From Acridotheres tristis (Eukaryota; Chordata; Aves; Passeriformes; Sturnidae), in contig CM072887.1 of assembly GCA_037013685.1 (NCBI GenBank), positions 86,014,347 through 86,078,346 of the forward strand: a DNA stretch of 64,000 nt. Reading direction: 5' to 3'. The notes under the pieces are model-generated. The model saw only the letters and a list, made by a program, of their open reading frames with translations, was not told the DNA's origin and did no database searches. Position numbers and translations under genes: made by a program. Of the stretch, positions 14,301 through 26,170 are shown in pieces (the first letter of the stretch is position 1; every line of letters begins with the position of its first letter).

Positions 14301-17300
14301 TTATTTTCCTAGTTTTGGACAGAATAAGCAAATTTGTACTGAGAAACAGTGATTTCTCTTGATTGTATAGTTTTAGTTCTATAAACAAAACAGTAAGTTA
14401 CTAAGATGGTCATAATAGTCTTTGGACTTAATGTGGAATTTCTGAATTCTGAGTACTGTCTAATCAAGTCCCTAAAAACACCCATGGTAAATGAAAATTG
14501 GAAAATATAATTCACAAGTTAACATTAATTATTCTTTTCCAGTTTTTAAAGTTTTCATTCTCATTGAGAGTTCATTGAGGATGTCATAACAGAAAACTGT
14601 CCTGAGACAGAGATAGCAAAACTAATATACTGAATGCTTTTTCAATGCATCCAGAGATAGAAGAAAGGTCTCTTAAAGGATGCATAGCAATTTTAGCAAT
14701 TTCTACCACAGGATTCCAAGGTAGAGAATAAATGCTTCTGAATTGCCACTTGTCCAAGAAAGTTTGTCTTTGACACTCTGTTACCATTGTGTTATTAATC
14801 TTTTCAACTGACTTCCTTCTTGTTCCCGACATCCATTATTTTTCTTACTTGTTTTCTTATCTTCTTACTTTTTGATTTTTTTTTCCTGTCACTGGTCTTA
14901 TTTTCTTTTTATGTTAATGGGGAGAAATTTTATCTACAGTTCTTTGGCAGCAGTCTTTCATTTTTTGCACACCTCATTCTTTTATCTTAATTAGCTGTAG
15001 CTTAGTTTTTTAGTTGTCTACCAGTTCTTCCTTCATGTTCATCTATATCTACAGGTACATGAAATCAGAAAATGGTACTAAGAATTCCCTGCTTTTGTTT
15101 TTTCAACCCTCTTTTTTGAGACTAGGGTTCTTCTGTTATCATTAAAACATGCTGATGATTAAAAAAATCCCATATTGCATCCCTCTGTGTGAATATCTGT
15201 CTGTACCTTACAGTTTTTATTCAAAAGATTGTCTGTCACTAATAAATAACAATATTTTTGAACAATCTATGCCCAGTACTTGGGGCAAAGGACAAACAAG
15301 AGAAAGAAAATACAAAGCTCTTCTTTTCCCTCAATATACAGTTCAGTCCTGAAGTGACTATAATTAAGAAAGTAATTGAACTTGCTTTTATGTTGACTTG
15401 TTTATATACTCCCACGTATATTACTGGCACACTTTTAATGAATTGGTCTCTGATGTTTTATAATCAACACTATTTTGTATATAGTCATCAGAACTCCATT
15501 TTATTTGCAGAGTCTTTTATCAAACTGATTTCTCATCAAACTGCATCCTCAAATTCTACCATACTAAAGATAATAGAATTGTAAAGATGTAATTTAAAGT
15601 CTATTTGGGAATAGTCAGCTTCCATAGAAGTTGCCCAAGGAAATGCTTGACCTGCAGAAACTTTATTACTAGCGATTTTGTTCTTTTTCTTGATTAGGTA
15701 TCAAGTTGACTTTCAGATCCTGACCTCTTTCTACTAAGGAAATAATTTTCTTATGAACTTTTGAACAATCATGCACCACCAGGCACAGAATTTACAAGAT
15801 AATTTAGCCATCTGTTTTTGAAGTATACCTACCCTGTCTCCTTTTTTATTTTCCTTTTTTAATCAGCCTTAATGAAATGACAAGTACAACTTGTATGGCG
15901 CTTCAGCAGGACTAGAGTAATAATGTAGGCTATGAAATAAGAAAAAAAAATTAAGTACAGACAGTGTTTTTCAGCATTCTGCAAAACCTTTTATCTTTTT
16001 GCTGGTAAAAAGACTTGGAAATACTAAATGAAGTTGATATGGGTGGATCTGTTGTGCTGCTTCTCCATCTCCTCATAGTAGTATCTTAGCAAGTATACTT
16101 GCTCAACTCAGAATTTTTAAGAGGCAATTTTGTAAATGCATAACAAAATAATACATTCTTCTAAAGGCAATGCTTTGGGCAGATGATTTATCTCAATAAT
16201 TATAAATAATAATAATATTAATAATGTGTAGAAGGTTTTGTTAAAATCTTGAACTTATACTGTTCTGGAGTCTTTATTCTAGTACATTTGAGTCCCTCTG
16301 TTATGATGGGTTCTGGCGATCTTTAACCCAAATATTTAATGTAATGCCACAGTACTTAGGTCCACTTACAGTTTTCAGATGACCACAAACTACTGCTAGA
16401 GAATTTGCATATGTGGTATAAAATTTTCATGAAGTTCTAAATAGCTTCAAATATTTCATGTCTGCATTTAGCTTTGTTTTGAGGACGAGAACAGAACTGG
16501 GATAGAAGCAACCAACAACCCATTACTCCAGTCACTCCCCTCAGTGACTCAAGCCAGAGCTGTTGTAAGGGCCTCAAGTGCCTGCTGGGAGACAGGTGTT
16601 GCAAAGCTCTTTTGAGTTTAATGTTGCCAATGGACTGAGAAAAGGAGGAAGAAAGCCAAAACGGATTTGGGTTTTCCCACTAACTGCTTCCTGGAGCTGT
16701 ACAATAACCTAAACCAAATTTCCATTTCACGATTCAGTGTTTTGTCTTTTTTTTTTTTTTTCTATAGAAGTAAATGATGGTGAATATCTGGCTTGCAAGA
16801 CTATAAACTATATCTTGCAATTCTAGAGGTAGAGTTACTGGTCCCTGAAATGTGGACTTCAGTCACTAGTTGGCCACTGTCTACCTATGCAGGGAATTTC
16901 AGTTCTACCTCTGCAAGATAAGTTACACAGTCTTAGATTTTGTCCTTCTGTTTAGTGTTTTGGGGAGAGGTTTTTTAATATACATACGGTCTACTTATGT
17001 ATAGAACCAGGAGACCAACATTTGAGTTCCAATATTCCTATGAAATTATCAAATAATGCTGTTAGCATTGAACAGATGTCACGAAAAGGGTCTGTAAAAA
17101 TCTCATCTAGACAAACCAAGCATCCTAAGTGCAAATTTTCAATGACAATTTTGGATCTGAATGCTCTTCCCCTGGAAAAAAGAAGACAATTGTTTCTGTT
17201 CCTTCCTAAAACAATTTCTAGTTTCTAATAGGAATTTATTTGTTTCTAAAGAATTTGCTCCAGTTTCCTTCTAGTGTGACTTATACTTTTGTTGATTTAT

Positions 17301-18189
17301 TTTCTTTCTGATAATTACTGAATGTGTTTTGTGTGTGCTGCTAACCCTGTATATGCTTGTTCTGAATTGTCTCAACCCTGAAATATAGAAAAAATTAGAG
17401 AAGAGAAAGTAACAAGCTTATTTTTTCCCTTAGTACATTTCACACAAAAACATTTTTGTTTTTGCAGTTGAATAACAGACATATCTCAGTTCACTTTGCA
17501 TTAGAATGAGGAACTTGAGACAAAAATAGAGGTTTTGCTGAAGGAACACGTAAAGGTATACCTGTAGGAAGACCTTTGTCACTGTATGCCATGACCTCTA
17601 ACATTTCTTGCTTCTGAGGCCTGAGCATTTTTTTCCATGCACAGTCTTGCGAAGAGTTCAGTGAAATAAAAGTCAGGTACAGGACTTGGTTTCTGTGTAA
17701 ACTTGGATATTTCTTGATCCTCTGTGGCCATGTGGCTTTAGGGGGTTATCCCCTAAGAAGTGCTGCAGAATCAAAACAGTTACTTTCTTTGTTTCACTAC
17801 AGTTTTACTATAATGTGGCTTTAATGTAAATACTTTGAATAACTGACTCTGAAATAAAGAAGGAATTAATTAAAATTACTTTGAAGTAAATTTTTAATTT
17901 AAAAAAAATTTATTTTAAATTGAAGGCATCTAGACATTTCTTGTTAAATAAAGAATTCATAGATGTACTTCATTGCCTCTACAATGGGAAACATATTTTC
18001 ATGAAAACACTTGTCTGAAATTTCTTGATTTGAATTTATTTCTAGCAAATAGATATAAAATAATAATAATGCAAACAATAACAATTATAATAGCAAAAAT
18101 AACACTAATAGCAATAATCAATAAAAACCACCCCCAAACTAACAAAAGGTCAGTGAATTGTCATGTCCAAATGAGGGATATGAAAATGG
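14301..18189. other. non-coding AT-rich stretch
   Basis: No gene or transposon recognised. A T-rich tract lies near 16746-16761 and AT-only low-complexity stretches occur near 16196-16225 and 18055-18120. Open frames around 15149-15584 overlap on both strands and look like chance. Confidence 0.55.
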
Positions 18190-18530
18190 GACAGGGCCTA
18201 GAGAGGAAGCCATATGAGGCAGGCACTAATATCTTCTCTCTGGTGACCAGTGATAGGATCCAAGGGAATGGCCTGAAGTCATGTCAGTAGACGTTTGGGT
18301 TGGCTATTAAAAAAGGTTTTGCACCAGAGGATGGCTGGGCACTGGCACAGGCTCCCCAGGGAAGTAGTCACAGCATCAAACCTGACAGAGTTCAAGAAGT
18401 GTTTGGAAAACACTCTCAGGCCCATGGTAGGATTCTTGGAGCTGTCCTGTGCAGGAAGAGGATTTGGACTTCAATTATCCTTATGGATTCCTACCAACTC
18501 AGGATGTTCTGTAATTCTATGAATGATACA
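18190..18530 (+). mobile_element. CR1 LINE fragment, 3' end, sense orientation
   Basis: Plus-strand CR1 3' region. A CTGGTGACCAGTGATAGGA segment near 18240 is followed by GCACTGGCACAGGCTCCCCA (18339), a GTTCAAGAAGTGTTTGGAAA block, GGATTCTTGGAGCTGTCCTG and the tail TTCTGTAATTCTATGA ending near 18522. It is the sense-strand counterpart of the copy at about 8258. Heavily mutated, 5'-truncated and without coding potential for the element's own proteins. The left boundary is approximate. Confidence 0.9.
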
Positions 18531-18663
18531 ATTTTACTGGTTTAAATTTACCACCTGACTTTAATTTAACTTAAAAAAAAACCAAACCAAAACAAAAAAT
18601 TCTTATATTTTTCAAATGGTTTTACATGTTCCCATCAGCTGCTACTATCATTTTCTCCTCTGT

Positions 18664-18682
18664 GTACCCATATTATGGGTAC
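18664..18682. repeat. perfect 19-bp palindrome
   Basis: Arms GTACCCATA and TATGGGTAC are exact reverse complements separated by a single T. With arms of 9 bp, one or so such site is expected by chance in a window of this size, so it may be meaningless. Confidence 0.6.
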
Positions 18683-21600
18683 TGTTAGATCATTTTGTGC
18701 ACAGGTGTGTCCAGGCAGTTCAATAAAATCCTGCTGTTATTAAAAAACAAAAACAAAAACATCAGCCTGTTCCCAAAAGGAGGCTAAAGGGATGGCAAGT
18801 GTTTATGTTGTGCCAAGAAACGTTCAATCGAGAGCAGGTACTGAATGATGGTGTTGTAGCTGTCTGTGTTTGTGACACAGGCATCTGTCCTGTGACACCC
18901 ATTCCAGACTGACTGCAATGCAACATCCTTCATTATGCTGCATCTAATGTAGCACAGTCCTAGCTTTAATATCCCTACCAGTGTAATGGCTGCACAGAGT
19001 TTAATTCCTGATAGCTTTCCCTAAATGTGAGCAAGAGACAAATGACTGGTGAGTGGCTGTATATCATTTAGTCATCTCCCTGCAGAAAACAGTCATTTGA
19101 GCTAGATTTAGAATTAGAGAAGTCACAGACTTGGGCACTTACAGAGTTTCCCCTTTACCCATAATGGAGAAGAATAATGAGTTTCAGTACAAATTGCAAA
19201 GGCTAAAAATATCACTTTGTGCAATGAAAGTTGTGTTGTTATATATCACCTCCCCCTTTCACTGACACTCTCAATCAGCTTGTCAGCTTTTACTGGTAGA
19301 TAATTTGATGAAAGCTTTGCACTGAGTAAGGCTTTTTGCTCAATCGTATATAGCAAAAATGCTGCTTGTGTCAGGACCAATTAATAATGCTGAGCATGTT
19401 TTCATACTTGTGAAAAGTTACTACAAACCTTTCTTCCATGAAACACCAGGATGCATGAGAATAATGTTAGCAGTAGAGACTAATGACGTCCTTTGTGGCT
19501 GGTCTAAAGATGTTAGAGTAGCCAGCTGATAAATTTGATGACAGATGACAAATTTCTGATACATTACGATGCCTGTGGACTCCTGGTAACCTATTTAAAG
19601 CTTCATTTCTCATGCTTGCTGTTAATTATCAATAAAAACTGCAAAGCTATATATAGATATTAGTACATGTTAACATTTCTGCCTCCTTCTTGCCCTCAAG
19701 AAAAAAGGGGGCCTGGTAGTTAAGACATTTGATATTTAAAGGCTTTATCTATGTTCTCATTTTTTTTTACTTTTTTCTTCTTGAAAGAGGTATAAATACC
19801 TGTGATTTTCATGACATTTACAATCCAAAGAACATATTATTAAAAGGTATGGGTAAAAATATCTGGTAAGAAGAATATGAAATGCACAGGAGCTTTTCCT
19901 TATAATGACAGAATCTCCATTCAAAATAGCTGTTTCTGACACTAATATTATTAGACACCCACAGGATCTTCCTATATTTTGTTTATTGGACATGATATGC
20001 CACCTGGGGAGCGCAAATACAGCTGTAGAGTCCACCTCAACTGCAGGATCTGAGCAGCTGAAAATTAAAGTAATGAAAAAATTAACGTGGTAGATACTTG
20101 AGTAATTTGAGAAAAGTGTTGTTTAAGCAGCTTCCATTCTCCCCAATCTTCTTTCATTTTAGATACTAATATTTGCTAATAAGTTATAGAAAGCTCTTTT
20201 GTTGCTCTGTTAAATGATATTATTAACCATTATTTTTCCCTCAAATATTTACAAATTTGCCTTTACCCCATAAGAGTATAAACTACACATCATATTTGCC
20301 AGGGGAAAATCCTACCTGCGAACATATTTTCTTTATTTTTAATTTAGTGACATCTGTAGCACAGCAGACCTAGCACAGGAATTGTTAATTAGTTCTTGAT
20401 TATTTTATAGTCAGTGTTATAATTTTCACTCTATCTTCCACTGCAGTCTATATGGAGAACAATTTTAAAAGACAGACAGTAAAGTAAATTTGATGGTCAA
20501 TTCTATGACCATCTGTTTTAGCTATTTATTATGGGTAAACATTTTAAATCATTACTAATTCAGAAGACTTCTCATGATCCTGAACTGTAATCCACAGATT
20601 CATTAATAAGACCTTGTAGGATTCTAATTCAATTAGAATTCAATTCCTAATCCTTTTAACTAACTCCTGATTAATGTGCATTACTTTATTGCTAAGCTTG
20701 TCTTTAAGTACTGTTTATGGATTAATTGCATATTTTTCATGTTTGCATTAATTTAATTATTTTAGCCAGAAACCCCTTCTTACTAATAAACACGAATAAT
20801 CCTACTTTTACTGATTTTTCATGCATATTCAATATCTAAATTGAGAAAATTACACTCATGGTATTTTCTTTTGTTAAACATATAAGTTGCAAAATAAAAA
20901 CATAAAAAAGTTTGGAGGGATTTTGTTTGTTTGTTTTTTAATAAAAATATAATTGCCTGTTTCAATAATTGATAACTTTTTTCCTAGAAATTTTTAAAAA
21001 CCTCTGAAGAAATTAGATTTCCATAAAGATGTATTAGGAAAAGAGAAAAATTATGCATAACAGTCTATTCCATAAGAATTGCACAGGTAATAAATATAAG
21101 TTAATGGTGTCTGGCAGCATAGTAATTTTTTTTTATTTTATTAATTTAAAAAATTCTGGTTTGGGTCTCATGGGTTGTATTGGTGGCTGGGGTCGGGGCA
21201 TGATTGAATACTCCCTTAGATGTGTCAGGCTTCATAGGGAAAAGAGGAGTGGATGAATGGATCGTCATACAAATGATGATATCTGAGGACTGTCAAGTGA
21301 AATCCTACAGTGTACAAGCCAATATTTCAGCTGCCTAAGGTTCTCAGAAAAAACAATATCAATCATTTTTCAGTGAAAACATCAGTTGTTTCCATCTTAT
21401 TTCTGTTTTCAGTTCCTGCTTCTGATGTGTTGACTTCATAAAAGTAATTTTAGCATGTGTCCATTTCTCCGTCTCTAGAATGTGTGCCTAATATATTAGA
21501 TCTTGCCAGCAAAGAATTTGAGATCTGGCAATAGAGCCATACAATACAGTTACTTGTTATTGCATATCTCTTTATCAAAGGAAAGTGCTTGGAAGGAAAA

Positions 21601-21785
21601 CACTACCTATAAAAACCCTTTCTGATCTTGTTTTTCACTGTAGTTCATGAGTCTGTTGCTATTTTTGTAAGTAGTGTTCCAAAGGATATACAGAGGAAAT
21701 CAGTATTTCTTGTACTGATGGCTGTGGTACATGTGATACCTGGTTCCATTACTGAAGTCACAGTACTGGATTCAAAAGAGAAGAG
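18683..21785. other. non-coding AT-rich stretch
   Basis: No gene recognised. An A-rich tract (AAAACAAAAACAAAAAC) lies near 18744-18760. A second palindrome occurs at 20621-20639 (ATTCTAATT, C, AATTAGAAT). Sequence around 20600-21000 is very AT-rich. Confidence 0.55.
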
Positions 21786-22160
21786 AGTCATAGAATCAGT
21801 AATAGACAGTCTGGCTTGGAAGGAATCTTTAAAGGTCAAACCTCCTTGCAATGAGCAGGGACATTTTCCACTATATCAGGATACTTAGAGCTCCATTCAA
21901 TCTGATTTTGAATACTTCTGTGGATGGGGCATCTACCATTTCTCTGGGAAACAAGGTACAGTGTTTCACCACTATCATTGTAAAAGAATTTCTTCCTTTT
22001 ATCTAATCTGAGTCTGCCCTCTTTTAGTTTAAAGCCATTACTCCTTGTCCAATTGATACAGACCCTATTTTTCCCTATTTTTCTTAGAAGCTCCCTTTAA
22101 GTATTGAAAAGCCACAACAAAATCTCCCCAGCACTTTCTTTTCTCCAGGCAGAGAGACAT
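21786..22160 (-). mobile_element. CR1 LINE fragment, 3' end, truncated and old
   Basis: Reverse-strand CR1. The tail remnant GAGTCATAGAATCAGTAATA is followed by GGCTTGGAAGGAATCTTTAA, a diverged CTTCTGTGGATGGGGCATCT block near 21916, and a GAATTTCTTCC / CCTTTTATCTAATCTGAG block near 21985. It ends in a CTTTTCTCCAGGCAGAG-like segment near 22139. Divergence from the typical avian CR1 is higher than in the copies at 8258 and 2501, suggesting an older insertion. The open frames at 21628-21888 run through it and are not genes. Confidence 0.88.
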
Positions 22161-23581
22161 TTTTCTGTCTCTAACTTTCAGGATGTCCAGAAGTTGTCAG
22201 AATGTTATATTCTTAATGATTCTTGCTTTGTGGGAGCTTATATCAGCTACAGGACAAGAGAACTGAAATAAATCAGTTCCTGTTCTTAATTCCTTTGGAT
22301 TTTTAATATGTAGATAGTTATTTTCTCCCACCTTTGCAAGACAGAAAACATGGAGACCCTTTGCCACAAGGAGAGAGGAAGGGACCACCACAGCATGCCA
22401 CTTAGATGTGGGATTTAGTAAGGGGACAGAAAAAAGAAACTGTTGTGCACATCCAAAGATATACTATGAGCTGAAACCCATCTCTCCTGCTGTGATGAGC
22501 AGGCATTATTGAGCTCAGGAGTCCACAGCTCTGGCTGCTGTCAGCACTGGGCTCTAGCCATCAACTTGGAACAAACACAAAACTGTTACATCTCAGGTCC
22601 TCTGCACCCACATAAAAATATTTCCCTCTCATCTTTGAACTTACTATAGCTTACCTCTCTGATCATAGGAATGGCAAGGGGTGTATATGGTGTTTTCACA
22701 GATTTTAGCACAGCCCATCAATCAAATCTCTGTAGAATACCATTGTGATGCATCTTTCCAGGAGTTTCTGCTACTGTCTTCCTGTTGTCCATGTCACATG
22801 CTGAGGCTCATTATACTCTCGTCCTTTTCCTAGTGTTCTTTTGAACAAGGTTCCAAAATTTGACATCTGTTTGCATTACACTCCTGGTCAGGGCAAGGCC
22901 ATGACCATGCTTTGTCGCCTGTACATCTGTGAAGAAATTTCATATAAGTGTTTTATAATGAGTCTATTTAAGACAAATTTGAAAAGAAAGTAATGAGCAT
23001 TAAGAGAAGGAGAAGTTAAGTTTTCTGTGCAAATAAGTACTAAATTGAACAACATGTGCATTCCAGACCTGATAATGCTGCACATATCATATCTTAAAGA
23101 AACCCAAGTCCTTTGCTTGGAAATAAGGCTGAAACTGATATATCCACTTTTTTGTTATTATTTTCCAGATGACATATTGGCAACTATTCATAGCATTTAA
23201 TAAAATTTCAATTAATGAAGTTCATTCTGAATGAAATTATTCCCTATCTGTTATTGTCAGGCTCCAAGAGGAGCAATGTGTACTAGGGTGCTTTACATTG
23301 TGATACTCCCCGCCAGGTGTTCTTTGGGAATAATATGTGTTCTGCTTGTTAATCCCAAAACACTCAGAGCTGTACTGCTGTAAAGAGAGTATTAGTTATG
23401 TATCCAATAGGTTTTGTAATAGCAAAATGAAAAAACATGCCTTTGCATTCAAAACCACCAATACAACATATTCCAAAATTCTGACTTTTTAGGTAAAATC
23501 ATCTTGTTGTTATAGTAGAGGCACTTATGTTCATGTATCAGCTCTGGATGAGCCCTGTGATATTATATAGTGGAGGTATAT

Positions 23582-23586
<5 letters not shown>
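22161..23586. other. non-coding stretch
   Basis: No exon or further transposon recognised. GC content is a little higher around 22330-22620 than in the neighbouring sequence. Confidence 0.5.

Positions 23587-23619
<33 letters not shown>
23587..23619. repeat. (TG)n dinucleotide microsatellite
   Basis: About 16 uninterrupted TG units, preceded by a TATATGTGTC interrupted segment. Alternating purine-pyrimidine of this length can adopt Z-DNA and is usually length-polymorphic. Confidence 0.96.
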
Positions 23620-23623
<4 letters not shown>

Positions 23624-26139
23624 TCTGTAGAAAGAATTAGTATGGATAGAATTTAAAAATATGGCACTGTTTCAAAGAGGCTTACAAATGACTGTAGAGT
23701 TAATAAATCTGTTTTCAGATTAATGAAATTTAACATGTATATTCTTTCAGCAATCTGAAAGTACATGTGTAACATGCACTTGCATACTTTGCATTCAAAA
23801 TATTCTTATTTTATTTTAGTCTAGATAAAATAGCAAAGGTTTAATGCTAAATTATATTAAATTCTTAAGCTTTTAGGTTAGACACTTTAAAATATATTAG
23901 AGAGTACATTTTTTTTACATGCAATTTACAAGTGATTTTACCTCCATGTCCTCTTCAGGTGTCTTGTTAGTATCAGAAAAATCGATACCAGAATAGCCAT
24001 GTTTTGCTTATAGTCTGAATTCCAGTAGCTTTATATTATTGTGTTGCATTTTATTACCTATTTTCTTCATGCCAAACCATGTTTACTCTTCATTCTTCAC
24101 TCTTTTTATTTATGTCCATTTATTACATTTGATTGCATCAGTTGTCTTTTGTAACCTGATTAATATATGAATTCTGAATCTTTATGCAAAGATGTGTTTC
24201 TCTGCTGATGCTTATTTCATCTCCAGACTATTAGCTGATAAAAGCTCATTTTGCATTATAAAGGATTTGATCTTATTTATTTATTCACAGAAACTCAACC
24301 CTTTAAAATGTAAATAGATTTTAAGTGTAAATAGGTTGTGGTTATGTCTTATCTTGCTTATAAGATCTTCCTTTTAAAACTAGAGAATAAAAACAAATAA
24401 AAAAATCTAGAACTTTCCCCAAGATCTGTTATAAATTATTTCTGTATCTGTCTTGAAAAAAGCATCACCCATGGTGATTTGTTGTTTTCCTGCCACAATT
24501 AAAAAGAGAATGGTGTTCTTATTGCAGATTTTCATATCCTTAATATAAATCCTACTCAGATTTCTCTAATATACTCTTGGTTTTTTGCAGCACTTTCTAT
24601 AATCCATTAGTGAGTTGCAATGTCTGGTCAGGCAGAATAGATTCTCCCAGCAGTCAGCTTTTGTCACCTTGCAAAAGCAAGGGAAGCAAGTGATCTGACC
24701 TTGTGCCATAAATAAAATGTAAAAAGTGGGATGCTGAGGTTAACATCAGTTCAGTTAATCTTCGGTGTCAAGAATGGCCTGAGTTTTTCAAGGTAGGCAT
24801 GCCTGACTCGGTGTGGGTGTGTAAAGGATATGCTTTTGGGGATACGAAGCTCTTTTGATGTTTACAGTGATTGCAGGGACTTCTGTAAGCATTCAGCATT
24901 CCCTCTGAATGACAGGCTCCTCTTTTCAGAGTTATTTCAGTTGAAAGTTAGATCAAGAATGCTGAAACTACCTGTGTTTAACTCCTCCTCAGGGTTTGCT
25001 GAATTTAAGAAAGACGTAAAATGTAGTGCCTCTCATGTGATTGCTGCTATCATTTCTTCCCTCAAGGATACAATCACAGGATTTATGAGTGTCTGTAATG
25101 TCTCCTGTCTCATTGTCTCTGTAATTGTGATACAGCTACAGTCAAGCAAAAAAATTCCTGAACCAGTCAGGCTTAGGAAGGAGAAAAAATATTTAGCAGG
25201 GGAAAATAGGAATAAACATTTCTGTGGGAAAATTTTGCAGACTTAAACTTGGAAAAAATAATCATTTTGCAATACTTACAGATGATGGGTAAATCTATAA
25301 GCTTGGTGAGAAGTCCAGATGCTGGATAAAAGAGTCACTGTGGATTCCTAAGCAGGTCTTTCGGATTTTTACAGTATGTTGTAATCATGACACAGTTGCA
25401 TAGGGTGGGGGGGGCTATACTAGACAGAGCTGTGATTTGTGAGTTTCTGTAAACCATGGAAAGATGAGGGTGCAATAATTTCAGCATTTACCTGAGGGAA
25501 TGGATTTATATTGAGGTATTGAAGGTTTAAGTAGAAGACAAAAATTGCTAAGAAAAGAGTCAGACTAGAAGTAGAGATACCAAAATGAAGTGTTTAATAA
25601 AAATTATAACCCTGATCTCTGTAAGAGCTTGTTTTATTGTTTGTTTAGGTATTTGGGGTTTGTTTGATTTGTTGTAGGGATTTTTATACAAAAAATGAAA
25701 GCTACCCCAAAAAACCTTTAAACAGGATACACTGTAGGACAGGACATTTTTGTCCTCTTCCTAAATCCCTCTCCTATATATTTTGGCTTCTTTAGCGGCT
25801 TGCTTTCGGTTCCAGCTGCAAATATCTTACAGTGTGAAACCTCGAGGATACAACTCAATTAACTAACATGACACTTTTGTTTTTTCTGTAACCTGTGCAG
25901 TTTCTTAAGTGAGATTGGCATTTTACAGACACATGGAAGTATGGTCCATTTCCCCACAGAGCTGGCAGAAAATGTGTTAGCACATATAAGAGATCAGCAA
26001 ACATGGGACAGGAGAAAGAAAGTGAGATTACCAAGAAGGATGCTGTCATGACCAGCCCCAGAAGGTGAGGGCAATGCAGGTCATTGTTAATAGTTCCCTT
26101 GGGACAGATTAGACTGAAAGGACTCTGAATGATTGTGTT

Positions 26140-26144
<5 letters not shown>
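23620..26144. other. non-coding AT-rich stretch
   Basis: Contains a 138-codon open frame at 24830-25246, one of the longest in the window. It has no domain I recognise, no clear splice junctions at its ends and average composition, so I treat it as chance. A run of eight G lies near 25407-25414. Confidence 0.5.

Positions 26145-26170
<26 letters not shown>
26145..26170. repeat. A26 homopolymer
   Basis: A run of 26 A. A retroposed poly-A tail is one reading, but I saw no upstream element and no matching direct repeat to act as a target-site duplication, and CR1 does not use poly-A tails. It is best called a mononucleotide tract. Confidence 0.9.

Noticed and set aside
20621..20639. Perfect AT-rich palindrome (ATTCTAATT, C, AATTAGAAT).
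   Set aside because: Expected by chance in AT-rich DNA; no associated element or terminal inverted repeat structure.
24830..25246. 138-codon open frame, one of the longest outside repeats.
   Set aside because: No recognisable domain, no splice-site support and intron-like composition; one or two frames of this size are expected in 64 kb.
26145..26170. A26 tract as the tail of a processed pseudogene.
   Set aside because: The sequence upstream shows no transcript-like open frame that I recognise, and no target-site duplication flanks it.
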